From: CAZPXZ01 sp965221505
GTDB taxonomy: Bacteria; Pseudomonadota; Alphaproteobacteria; Rhodobacterales; CAZPXZ01
Direction of reading: 5' to 3'
NCBI GenBank assembly: GCA_965221505.1
Contig: CBDCSI010000001.1
Location: forward strand, 248,001 to 312,000
Length of the DNA: 64,000 bases
In this document: positions 8,795 to 16,510 of the stretch, one piece after another
Layout of the letters: every line of letters starts with the position of its first letter
Position numbering within the stretch: position 1 is the first letter of the stretch
Notes under the pieces: generated by a model
Seen by the model: only the letters and a program-made list of their open reading frames with translations
Told to the model about the DNA's origin: nothing
Databases searched by the model: none
Made by a program: the position numbers and the translations under genes

Positions 8795-9403
8795 CTAGAT
8801 TCTTCCGGCGCCGCGCAGGCAGGAGACGGAATCGACGATCTGGTCTACCGACGCGTCCCGGGTAAAGTGTGCGAGGTAGCGGCCCTGGGGGTCGGCGAGG
8901 TAGGTGATCGTGGAGTGGTCCATCAAATAAAACTCGTCCACCCCTTCGCCCCGGCGGTAATAGATCCGCCATCGTTCCGCTGCCCGTGCGATTTCCTCTT
9001 CGGTGCCGGTAAGCCCTACGGTCCTCGGATGAAGTGCCTCGACGAAGTCGGCCAGCATGTCGGGCCGGTCGCGGGCAGGGTCGATGGTCACGAACACCGG
9101 CGTTACCTCGATACCGGCGTCGTCCAGCGCATAGGCGGCCCTGGTCATCCGGAGCGCATCCACCGGACAGACGTCGGGGCAGAACGTGTAGCCGAAATAC
9201 ACCAGCATGGGAGAGGCGGAGACCGGGCCGGCGTCGCGCCGGCGCCCGGTATGGTCGACCGGCGGCAGTTCGCCGCCGATCGACGCGTCCGCGACCGTAG
9301 ACGGGCCGCAGGCGGCCGGTTGGCGAAGCTGCGCGTCGATCGCCACGGCGGCGATGACGGCCGCAACCGCGCCGGCCACCGCCAGAAACGGCCAGCGAGG
9401 CAC
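8795..9403 (-). CDS. SCO1/SenC-type copper chaperone
   Basis: SCO proteins are membrane-anchored, thioredoxin-fold proteins that deliver copper to the CuA site of cytochrome c oxidase or act as thiol-disulfide reductases. The 202-residue product has one N-terminal membrane segment (FLAVAGAVAAVIAAVAID). The metal-binding CxxxC lies in LVYFGYTFCPDVCPVDALR, and the distant conserved His is in YLMDHSTITYL. The length is normal. The start is GTG at 9403, six bases after the leuC stop, so it is probably the last gene of the ffh-leuC transcript. No cytochrome oxidase gene is close by, so the partner enzyme is encoded elsewhere. Confidence 0.9.
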   Translation of the reverse strand: MPRWPFLAVAGAVAAVIAAVAIDAQLRQPAACGPSTVADASIGGELPPVDHTGRRRDAGPVSASPMLVYFGYTFCPDVCPVDALRMTRAAYALDDAGIEVTPVFVTIDPARDRPDMLADFVEALHPRTVGLTGTEEEIARAAERWRIYYRRGEGVDEFYLMDHSTITYLADPQGRYLAHFTRDASVDQIVDSVSCLRGAGRI

Positions 9404-9409
9404 GGCGGA

Positions 9410-10816
9410 TCAGGCCAGCTCGCGAACGTCCGACAGCCGTCCGGTCACCGCCGCCGCCGCCGCCATGGCCGGACTCATCAGATGCGTTCGCCCGCCGCGT
9501 CCCTGTCGCCCCTCGAAGTTCCGGTTGGAGGTGGAGGCGCAGCGTTCGCCGGGCAGTAGCCGGTCGGCGTTCATGGCCAGGCACATGGAGCAACCGGGCT
9601 CCCGCCAGTCGAATCCAGCCTCGGTCAGGGTCGCCGCGATTCCTTCGGCTTCCGCCTGTTCGCGCACCAGTCCGGACCCGGGAACCACCATCGCCGTCAC
9701 GCCGTCCGCGACCCTGCGCCCCCGGACGATCCGGGCGACCTCGCGAAGGTCCTCGATCCGCGCATTGGTGCACGAACCGATGAAGACCTTGTCGATCTCG
9801 ATGTCGCGGAGCGCCGTTCCCGGCTGCAGTCCCATGTAGTCGAGGGAGCGGCGCGCCGCCGCGCGCTTGCCTTCCTCGGGAAAGGAATCGGGATCGGGAA
9901 CGCGGTCGGTGATCGGAAGCACGTCTTCCGGGCTGGTTCCCCAGGTCACGACCGGAACGATCTCGCCGGCGTCGAGGAAGACCGTCTTGTCGTAATGGGC
10001 GCCCGGATCACTGACCAGCGTCCGCCAGTGCGCGACGGCCGTTTCCCAGGCGCCGGCCTTCGGCGCCTTCGGCCGCCCGGCGACGTAGTCGAACGTCTTG
10101 TCGTCCGGAGCCACGAGGCCGGCGCGGGCGCCCCCTTCGATCGCCATGTTGCAGACCGTCATGCGACCCTCGAGGGAGAGCGATCGGATGGCTTCGCCCG
10201 AATACTCGATCACGTGCCCGGTTCCCCCGGCCGTGCCCGTCCGGCCGATGATCGAGAGCGTTATGTCCTTTGCGGTGACGCCCGGCGGCAGCGACCCGTC
10301 CACGCGGACCAGCATGTTCCTCGATTTTTTCTGGATCAGCGTCTGGGTCGCCAGGACGTGTTCGACCTCGGAAGTTCCGATGCCGAGCGCGAAGGCGCCG
10401 AAGGCGCCGTGCGTGGCGGTATGGCTGTCGCCGCAGACGATCGTCATGCCGGGAAGGGTGAATCCCTGTTCCGGGCCGATGATGTGCACGATGCCCTGCC
10501 GGACGTCTTCCACGTCGAAGAGCTCGATCCCGAACTCGGCCGCGTTCGACCGCAGCGTCTCGACCTGCAGGCGGGATTCGGGATCCGCGATGCCCTTGGC
10601 GCGCGCCTCGGTCGGCACGTTATGGTCCGGCACGGCCAGCGTCGCGTCGGGCCTGCGCACGCGGCGGCCGGACAACCGCAGTCCCTCGAAAGCCTGCGGG
10701 CTGGTCACCTCGTGCACGAGATGCCGATCGACGTAGAGCAGGCAGGTTCCGTCCTCGCCCCGGTGCACGACATGGGCGTCCCAGATCTTGTCGTAGAGCG
10801 TTCTCGGTCGATTCAT
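9410..10816 (-). CDS. leuC: 3-isopropylmalate dehydratase large subunit
   Basis: LeuC with LeuD isomerises 2-isopropylmalate to 3-isopropylmalate in leucine synthesis. The 468-residue protein is full length. It begins with the family start (TLYDKIWDAHVV) and contains HGAFGAFALGIGTSEVEHVLATQ. It also has the three Cys ligands of the [4Fe-4S] cluster in FIGSCTNARIEDL and EPGCSMCLAMN. The ATG at 10816 has AGGAGAGAGGA directly upstream. It follows rplS by 32 bases, a gene order common in alphaproteobacteria. leuD is not in this window, and sco occupies the place where it often sits. Confidence 0.97.
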   Translation of the reverse strand: MNRPRTLYDKIWDAHVVHRGEDGTCLLYVDRHLVHEVTSPQAFEGLRLSGRRVRRPDATLAVPDHNVPTEARAKGIADPESRLQVETLRSNAAEFGIELFDVEDVRQGIVHIIGPEQGFTLPGMTIVCGDSHTATHGAFGAFALGIGTSEVEHVLATQTLIQKKSRNMLVRVDGSLPPGVTAKDITLSIIGRTGTAGGTGHVIEYSGEAIRSLSLEGRMTVCNMAIEGGARAGLVAPDDKTFDYVAGRPKAPKAGAWETAVAHWRTLVSDPGAHYDKTVFLDAGEIVPVVTWGTSPEDVLPITDRVPDPDSFPEEGKRAAARRSLDYMGLQPGTALRDIEIDKVFIGSCTNARIEDLREVARIVRGRRVADGVTAMVVPGSGLVREQAEAEGIAATLTEAGFDWREPGCSMCLAMNADRLLPGERCASTSNRNFEGRQGRGGRTHLMSPAMAAAAAVTGRLSDVRELA

Positions 10817-10848
10817 TCCTCTCTCCTGCGACTGCGCGGCGAAGACGG

Positions 10849-11241
10849 TCAGGTTCTGGCGCTCCGGGCCGCGTTACGCCGAACCGTCGCCTTCTCGCGA
10901 ATGCGCGCCGCCTTGCCGGTTCTCCCGCGGAGATAATACAGCTTCGCTCGCCGCACCCGGCCCCGGCGGACCACGGTAATCGAGTCGACTACCGGCGCGT
11001 AGAGCGGGAACACGCGCTCTACGCCCTCGCCGCCGGAGATCTTCCGCACGGTGAAGCTCTCGTTCAGTCCGCCGCCGGAGCGGCCGATACAGACGCCCTC
11101 GAACACCTGGATGCGCGTTTTCTCGCCTTCCACCACCCGGACGCCGACACGCACCGTGTCGCCCGGGGCGAATTCCGGGAACTCGCGGTCCTTCATGAGG
11201 GCCGCAACTTCCTGCTTCTCGATCCGTTCCATCAGGTTCAT
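10849..11241 (-). CDS. rplS: 50S ribosomal protein L19
   Basis: The 130-residue product has the L19 core: FAPGDTVRVGVRVVEGEKTR, then GVCIGRSGGGLNESFTVRKI, ERVFPLYAPVVDSI and the basic end RRGRVRRAKLYYLRGRTGKAARI. L19 lies at the 30S-50S interface. The start at 11241 (MNLMERIEKQEVAAL) is preferred over an ATG three codons later because it matches the usual L19 N-terminus. It overlaps the trmD stop as ATGA, so the two genes are translationally coupled. Confidence 0.97.
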   Translation of the reverse strand: MNLMERIEKQEVAALMKDREFPEFAPGDTVRVGVRVVEGEKTRIQVFEGVCIGRSGGGLNESFTVRKISGGEGVERVFPLYAPVVDSITVVRRGRVRRAKLYYLRGRTGKAARIREKATVRRNAARSART

Positions 11242-11972
11242 CGTCCACACTCCACGCATTCTTCGCCCCGATGCGCCTCGTAGGCGGCCCAGAGATCGGG
11301 CCGCCGCTCGCGCGTCGCGCGTTCCGCCATTTCCTTTCGCCAGGCCCGGATTCGGCCGTGATGGCCGGACCGCAGCGGCTCCGGAACCTCTCGCCCCTCC
11401 CATTCGGCGGGGCGCGTGTATTGCGGGTATTCGAGCAAACCCGCAGAGAAACTCTCTTCCGACACCGACGCCGGATTGCCGATCACGCCGGGCAGCAGGC
11501 GGACCGTCGCGTCCAGGGCGGCCATGGCCGGGATCTCGCCGCCGGAGAGAACGAAGTCTCCGACGCAGACCTGCTCGACGTCGCGCGCCTCGAGGACGCG
11601 CTCGTCGACGCCCTCGAACCGTGCGCAGAGGAACACGGCGCCGTCCCCCTCGGCCAGCTCCCGGATCCGCTCTTGGCGCAGCGGTCGTCCGCGGGCGGCC
11701 GGAGCGATGACCGGCAGGGACCCGAAGCGCTTGCGAACCGCGTCGATCGCCGCGGCGGCCACGTTGGCGCGAAGGATCATCCCGGGTCCGCCGCCGAACG
11801 GGGCGTCGTCGACGCTCCGATGCCGGTCCCGCGCGAAGTCGCGAAGGTTCGTCGTCTCCAGCGACCAGACGCCGGCGGCGAGCGCCGTGCCGGCCAGCCC
11901 GGCGCCGAGCGGACCCGGAAACATGTCCGGAAACACGGTCAGCACGACCGCGCGCCAAGGCTCGACGGCCAT
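11238..11972 (-). CDS. trmD: tRNA (guanine(37)-N1)-methyltransferase TrmD
   Basis: TrmD methylates G37 of tRNAs that read CNN codons, using S-adenosylmethionine, and keeps the reading frame. The 244-residue product shows VVLTVFPDMFPGPL at the start, DDAPFGGGPGMILR, CARFEGVDERV, and the knot motif VGDFVLSGGEIPAM. It ends with SGHHGRIRAWR and further basic residues. The ATG at 11972 starts three bases after rimM and the stop overlaps rplS. The order rpsP-rimM-trmD-rplS is the standard one. Confidence 0.97.
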   Translation of the reverse strand: MAVEPWRAVVLTVFPDMFPGPLGAGLAGTALAAGVWSLETTNLRDFARDRHRSVDDAPFGGGPGMILRANVAAAAIDAVRKRFGSLPVIAPAARGRPLRQERIRELAEGDGAVFLCARFEGVDERVLEARDVEQVCVGDFVLSGGEIPAMAALDATVRLLPGVIGNPASVSEESFSAGLLEYPQYTRPAEWEGREVPEPLRSGHHGRIRAWRKEMAERATRERRPDLWAAYEAHRGEECVECGR

Positions 11973-11975
11973 CGT

Positions 11976-12488
11976 CTACGCTCCCGCGGCCCGGTCGCCC
12001 GGCCACTCCGCAAGCACGACGGACCCTGCGTCGACCTGGGGAACCGACTCGCGGGTAAAGGGGACGAATTCGGTCGCTCCGCCGTCGTCGGGCGCGATCT
12101 CGAGGAGGTCCCCGGCGCCGAAATTATGCACGCCGGCGACCCGGCCGACGCGACCGCCGTTCCGGTCCAGCGCTTCGCATCGCAAGAGGTCGGCCCAGTA
12201 GTACTCCTCCTCGCCGGGCTCCGGCAGCCGGTCGCGCGCGACGAAGAGCCGGGTTCCCTTGAGGGCTTCCGCCTCCTCCCGGGTCGCGACGCCGCGCACC
12301 CGCGCGGCGAATCCGCCCTTGACCGGCCGCAGGGAGAGGATCGAGAAGCGGCGGGCGCCGTCCTCCGTCTCCAGCGCGCCGTACTCGCCGACGGCCGCGG
12401 GTTCCGCGGTGTAGGAGGCGAGGCGCACCTCGCCGCGCACGCCGAAGGCGCCGCGCACGGCGCCGACGCAGATCCTGTCCGCTTCCAT
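11976..12488 (-). CDS. rimM: 16S rRNA-processing protein RimM
   Basis: RimM binds S19 and helps maturation of the 30S head. The 170-residue product begins MEADRICVGAVRGAFGVRGE, the typical start of the N-terminal RimM barrel (ICVGAVRGAFGVRGEVRL). It then has a linker (EEAEALKGTRLFVARD) and the PRC-barrel part (EEEYYWADLLRCEALDR, then GVHNFGAGDLLEI). The open frame extends about 440 bases further upstream, but that part is antisense to nothing and overlaps rpsP out of frame, so the ATG at 12488 is chosen. It lies 43 bases after rpsP. Confidence 0.94.
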   Translation of the reverse strand: MEADRICVGAVRGAFGVRGEVRLASYTAEPAAVGEYGALETEDGARRFSILSLRPVKGGFAARVRGVATREEAEALKGTRLFVARDRLPEPGEEEYYWADLLRCEALDRNGGRVGRVAGVHNFGAGDLLEIAPDDGGATEFVPFTRESVPQVDAGSVVLAEWPGDRAAGA

Positions 12489-12531
12489 CGCTCCGCACTC
12501 CGGCTCGAGACGCGTTCCGGCTCGACCCGGC

Positions 12532-12888
12532 TCAGGCCGCCTCGTCGACGGTCTCGGCTTCCGCCGCCAGGGCGGCGGCGCGCTCCTGCGCCTTCTTCTT
12601 CGGCTTGCCCTTTTCCGGGTTGTTGCGCGCGCGTTCCGGCAGCGCGCCGGCGGCTTCGAGCATGCGGGCGACCCGGTCGGTGGGTTGTGCGCCCCGGCCG
12701 AGCCACGCGTTCGCCTTCTCGAGATCGAGGCGAATGCGACGCTCGTGATCCTTGGGCAGCAGCGGATGATAGGTGCCGATCTGCTCGATGTAGCGCCCGT
12801 CCCGGGGGCTGCGGCTCTCCGCCGCCACGATCCGGTAATGCGGGCGCTTCTTGGTGCCGGTTCGGGCCAGCCGAAGTCGAACTGCCAT
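12532..12888 (-). CDS. rpsP: 30S ribosomal protein S16
   Basis: The 118-residue product begins with MAVRLRLARTGTKKRPHYRI, followed by VAAESRSPRDGRYIEQIGTYHPLL and EKANAWLGRGAQPTDRVARML, all diagnostic of S16. S16 is needed for 30S assembly. The Lys/Glu/Ala-rich C-terminus of about 30 residues is the longer tail seen in alphaproteobacterial S16. The ATG at 12888 follows ffh by 44 bases, with a GAAAGGAA stretch upstream. Confidence 0.97.
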   Translation of the reverse strand: MAVRLRLARTGTKKRPHYRIVAAESRSPRDGRYIEQIGTYHPLLPKDHERRIRLDLEKANAWLGRGAQPTDRVARMLEAAGALPERARNNPEKGKPKKKAQERAAALAAEAETVDEAA

Positions 12889-12932
12889 GGTATTCGGGTT
12901 CCTTTCCTCTTTGGGAGCGATTCCATTGCCGG

Positions 12933-14312
12933 CTAGCGCAGCCGGCGTCTCGCCTTTCGACGGAGGCGGCCGCCGCCCCCCGTCATCGCCTGCTGGATCG
13001 CCGACTGCAGGCCCTCTGCGCCGCTGCCTTCGCGCGCGGCCATGCGAACGGCGCCGGCCATGAACTGGTGGGCTCTCAGCAGGCGGTTGATTTCGGAGAC
13101 GTCGGTGCCCGAGCCGGAGGCGATCCGGCGCTTTCGGCTGGCCTTCAGAATCTCCGGGCGCCTGCGCTCCTCCTCCGTCATCGACGAGAGGATGGCGATC
13201 TGGCGGCTCACGTTTTGGTCTGCGGGGATCATCCCCTTGAGCGCGCCCATCCCGGGCAGCCGGTCGACGATTCCCGACATTCCCCCCATCCGGTTCACGT
13301 TCTTGAGCTGCGACCGGAAATCGTTCAGGTCGAACCGCCCCTTGCCGATCCTGCGGGCTACCTCCTTGCCTTCCTCTTCGAGTCTGGCCTCCGCTTCCTC
13401 GACCAGGGAGACGACGTCGCCCATGCCGACGATGCGGGAGGCGATACGGTCCGGGTGAAAGGCCTCCAGATCGTCGATTCCCTCGCCGACGCCGGCGAAG
13501 CGGATGGGTTTGCCGGTCGTCGCGCGCATCGAGAGCGCCGCCCCGCCGCGTCCGTCGCCGTCGAGTCGCGTGAGGACGACGCCGGTGAGCCCGAGCCTGC
13601 GGTCGAACGCTTCGGCGACGCGAACCGCGTCCTGTCCGGTCAGGCTGTCCGCCACCAGAAGGGTTTCGCGGGGCTCGGCCGCGTCGCGTACGGCGGCGAC
13701 TTCGTCCATCAGCTCCTCGTCCACCGCCATGCGGCCGGCCGTGTCGAGAATCGCCACGTCGAAGCCGCCGCGCCGCGCGGTCTCCGCGGCCCGCCGGGCG
13801 ATGGCGACCGGGTCCTGGCCGGGAACGATGGGAAGCGTCTCGATTCCGGCCCGCCGGCCGAGGACTTCCAGCTGCTCCATCGCCGCGGGACGCCGGGTGT
13901 CGAGGGCTGCGAGGAGGACCTTCTTGCGTTCGCGCTGGCTCAGCCGGCGCGCGAGCTTCGCCGAGGTGGTGGTCTTTCCGGAGCCTTGCAGGCCGACCAT
14001 CATCAGGACGGCGGGGGGCGAGTCGACGCGCATCGGCGGGGTTTCGGTGCCGCCGAGACTCTCGACCAGCTCGTCGTGGACGATCTTCACCACCTGCTGG
14101 CCCGGCGAGACGGACGCAAGAACCTCGCGTCCGACCGCTTTCTCCCGAACGCGGGAGACGAAGTCCCGCGCGACCGGGAGCGCCACGTCGGCGTCGAGGA
14201 GCGCCCGGCGCACTTCTGCCAGCGCGTCGTCGACGTTCGATTCCGTCAGCGCGCCTCGTCCCGTCAGGCCGGCGAAGGCTCCGCGGAGGCGGCTGGAGAG
14301 GGACTCGAACAT
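12933..14312 (-). CDS. ffh: Signal recognition particle protein Ffh
   Basis: Ffh is the SRP54-type GTPase that, with 4.5S RNA, targets membrane proteins to FtsY and the translocon. The 459-residue product starts MFESLSSRLRGAFAGLTGRG (N domain). G-domain motifs follow: GLQGSGKTTTSAKLA, DTRRPAAMEQL, LDTAGRMAVDEEL and TRLDGDGRGGAALS. The methionine-rich M domain is at about 300-459 (MGGMSGIVDRLPGM and SGTDVSEINRLLRAH). The ATG at 14312 is chosen because everything upstream lacks similarity. It is the first gene of the operon and is preceded by a clear promoter at 14431-14459. Confidence 0.97.
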   Translation of the reverse strand: MFESLSSRLRGAFAGLTGRGALTESNVDDALAEVRRALLDADVALPVARDFVSRVREKAVGREVLASVSPGQQVVKIVHDELVESLGGTETPPMRVDSPPAVLMMVGLQGSGKTTTSAKLARRLSQRERKKVLLAALDTRRPAAMEQLEVLGRRAGIETLPIVPGQDPVAIARRAAETARRGGFDVAILDTAGRMAVDEELMDEVAAVRDAAEPRETLLVADSLTGQDAVRVAEAFDRRLGLTGVVLTRLDGDGRGGAALSMRATTGKPIRFAGVGEGIDDLEAFHPDRIASRIVGMGDVVSLVEEAEARLEEEGKEVARRIGKGRFDLNDFRSQLKNVNRMGGMSGIVDRLPGMGALKGMIPADQNVSRQIAILSSMTEEERRRPEILKASRKRRIASGSGTDVSEINRLLRAHQFMAGAVRMAAREGSGAEGLQSAIQQAMTGGGGRLRRKARRRLR

Positions 14313-14430
14313 GGCGAAACCCGTGAGACGGCTGGGCGCAACGCTGAAAGCGCCCGCGGACGAGCCTTCGTCGGCGGGCGGCGACCCCGGGGCGGGACCG
14401 TGGATGGATCCAAGTTTCCAAGGATGCGGA

Positions 14431-14459
14431 AGAGTAGCCGAAACGTGTCCGGGCGTCAA
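14431..14459 (-). promoter_or_regulatory. Predicted sigma-70 promoter of the ffh operon
   Basis: On the minus strand TTGACG (14459-14454) is followed after 17 bases by TACTCT (14436-14431), about 120 bases ahead of the ffh ATG. The rest of the 14313-14676 gap holds no other gene. The part nearer the plus-strand hicB-like gene contains a TATAGT box at 14590-14595 that may serve that gene, without a clear -35. Confidence 0.65.
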
Positions 14460-14676
14460 GGTCGAGGGCGGGGCTCTCGTTGACGGAACCCCTGCGGTAC
14501 ATTCCGCCAATCCGTGGGCCTGGACATCGCTCACTACAGGGCCAATGAGGGACAGGGAACCCACAGACGACCGTGCTTCCGGGTCCGGTATAGTATGGTG
14601 ACGAAACGGCGAGCACGGGACGGCAGTGGGTCGAAGACGACGATCTTTGGGTAACCAAGGCTTGGGACGGCGGGAG

Positions 14677-15096
14677 ATGAACCAGCAGGAGACGACGCGC
14701 TGGTCGGACTGGCCAGTAGAACTGACGCCGCAAGAGGACGGATCGATCCTGGTCACGTTTCCGGATGTTCCGGACGCGATAACCGAGGCGCACAACTATT
14801 GCGAGGCGATGGAACAGGCCCGGGACTGCCTGATCGCCGCCCTCGGCGGCTACATCGAGATGCGTGAGGCGATTCCTCAACCGTCACCAGCGCAGGGGCA
14901 GACCACGGTCGGTCTGCCGGCGATCACTGCGGCGAAGATTGCCCTGTATGGCGAAATGATTACCCAAGGCGTTAACGACGCCGATCTTGCTGCGCGGCTC
15001 GACCTTTCCGAAGTCGCAGTACGGCGGATGATCGACTTGGATTGTCGGTCGCCAATCAGTCAGTTCAAGGCGGCGCTGCATGCACTGCGCCAGTGA
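14677..15096 (+). CDS. HicB-like antitoxin-type protein (orphan)
   Basis: The 139-residue product has the HicB fold signature: WPVELTPQEDGSILVTFPDV, then PDAITEAHNYCEAMEQARDC and a hydrophobic ALGGYIEMREAIP. A C-terminal helix-turn-helix part follows, with GVNDADLAARLDLSEVAVRR and RSPISQFKAALHAL. HicB proteins are antitoxins and DNA-binding repressors of hicAB modules. I find no HicA-like dsRBD toxin on either side, so this copy is solitary, either a relic or a free regulator. An upstream ATG in the same frame (14626) exists. 14677 is preferred because homology begins there and GGGAG precedes it. Confidence 0.75.
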   Translation: MNQQETTRWSDWPVELTPQEDGSILVTFPDVPDAITEAHNYCEAMEQARDCLIAALGGYIEMREAIPQPSPAQGQTTVGLPAITAAKIALYGEMITQGVNDADLAARLDLSEVAVRRMIDLDCRSPISQFKAALHALRQ

Positions 15097-15609
15097 TCGA
15101 CCCCAATGGCGACAGAATCGTAGCCGTCGGGACTTCATGCTGCCGTGGCACTTAGCGTTCAAAATGCGCTATGGTTGAAGTCAGCAAGAAGCTACTTTCA
15201 ACAAGGTGCGCATATCGTTGAGAGGCAATGCGCGACAAGACGTGAGATCGATCGGGGAGTGGGAACATGAAACTGACATTTGTTACGCCGTTTGTCATGT
15301 GTATAGCTCTCTTCGCAGTTTCGCCTGTGAACGCCCGCGAGCCCTTGCCTAATTTTCATCAGTTGTGCATTACGGATCTTACGACCGGATTCAATTGGGA
15401 GAATGGTGCATGGACACGCGCAAATTATGGTGAGAAGAGATACATTGTGTCTAAAGTGGATTTCCCATCCGAAAGACCAGAGGAGGTTGACTACGGCGAC
15501 AATAGGAGGATTTACCATAATTGTTCGATTTACATTGACTCTATTGAGGGGCTCTCTTCAGAGATATTGAAAATCTATAATACTTGCTTGCGGATGCGAG
15601 AACTTGGCT

Positions 15610-15617
15610 CAGATTAC
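15610..15617 (+). repeat. Target-site duplication, left copy (CAGATTAC)
   Basis: Eight bases CAGATTAC directly before the left end of the IS66-family element, identical to 18025-18032. Eight bases is the usual IS66 target duplication. Confidence 0.95.
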
Positions 15618-15761
15618 GTAACTGCTCACCCCCTTGGCGAGTCTGAGACAATGGGCATTGTGGGCTGTCCTTTTCGTCGTATCACGCTTGCGGGCTGACG
15701 TTGGCTCGCTAGTTGGAGCGCGTTTGCGCGAGCGGTCTCTTCGTTTCGTCGGGTTAGGGTA

Positions 15762-15790
15762 TTGACAATGTAGCGAGCGGAGCCTACAAC
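15762..15790 (+). promoter_or_regulatory. Predicted promoter inside the IS66 element
   Basis: TTGACA (15762-15767), 17 bases, TACAAC (15785-15790), about 50 bases ahead of the methylase start. The match is strong and would drive methylase and transposase together. Confidence 0.65.
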
Positions 15791-15844
15791 CCTTCGGGAG
15801 CCGAATCGGATCGGCGTTGGCGCGGGGTTGGAGCGGGGTTGTCG

Positions 15845-16510
15845 ATGCCGGCGTGGTACGGATCGAAAGCGACTTCGGGGCTTTGCCAGGCGATCGTCGC
15901 CCTGCAGCCGCCTCACGACGTGTATATCGAGCCGTTTCTCGGCGGCGGGGCGATCATGCGGAGGAAGCTTCCGGCGATGCGGAACGTCGGGCTCGACTTG
16001 GATGCGCGCGCGATTTCGGAGTTCCGCTGCGGGTATCCGGTAGAGTTGCATCAGGGGTGTGCGCTGCGCTTTCTGGCGGCGTTCCCGTTTCAGGGCCGCG
16101 AGTTGGTCTATTGCGATCCGCCGTATGTGCAGTCGACGCGCCGTTCGGCTCGCCGCTACCGGCACGACTTCGACGACGCGTCGCATGTGGCTCTGCTGGA
16201 GTTGCTGAAGGGTCTGGACTGCCGCGTGATGGTGTCCGGCTATCCCTCGCGGCTGTATGACACGCATCTGGCCGGCTGGCGGTCGGTTTCGCTGCAGGTG
16301 AACAACCAGGCTTCGGTGGTGACGGAGACGGTCTGGTTCAACTATGTCCCGGACCGGGTTCACTGGTCGCGGTTTGCGGGCCGCACCAACACGCGGCGCC
16401 AGACGATCAAGCGTCGGGCGGAGAGCTGGGCGCGGCGCTATGCGGCGATGCCGCCGGGCGAACGTCTGGCGGTGCTGTCCGCGATGCTGGCGGAGGAGGT
16501 CGAGCCGTGA
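15845..16510 (+). CDS. Adenine-specific DNA methyltransferase (Dam/D12 class), IS passenger
   Basis: The 221-residue product has the alpha-class N6-adenine methyltransferase motifs: PAWYGSKA at the N-terminus, the S-adenosylmethionine motif YIEPFLGGGAIMRRK at about 30-45, and the catalytic DPPY in ELVYCDPPYVQS near residue 95. A short target-recognition region follows, and then a basic C-terminus. The motif order matches Dam and D12 enzymes. At 221 residues it is shorter than E. coli Dam. ATG 15845 is chosen, since GCGGGG lies at suitable distance. A TTG two codons earlier is possible. The stop overlaps the transposase start as GTGA, so both are made from one transcript. Target sequence unknown. 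It may methylate the element ends or the host genome. Confidence 0.85.
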   Translation: MPAWYGSKATSGLCQAIVALQPPHDVYIEPFLGGGAIMRRKLPAMRNVGLDLDARAISEFRCGYPVELHQGCALRFLAAFPFQGRELVYCDPPYVQSTRRSARRYRHDFDDASHVALLELLKGLDCRVMVSGYPSRLYDTHLAGWRSVSLQVNNQASVVTETVWFNYVPDRVHWSRFAGRTNTRRQTIKRRAESWARRYAAMPPGERLAVLSAMLAEEVEP

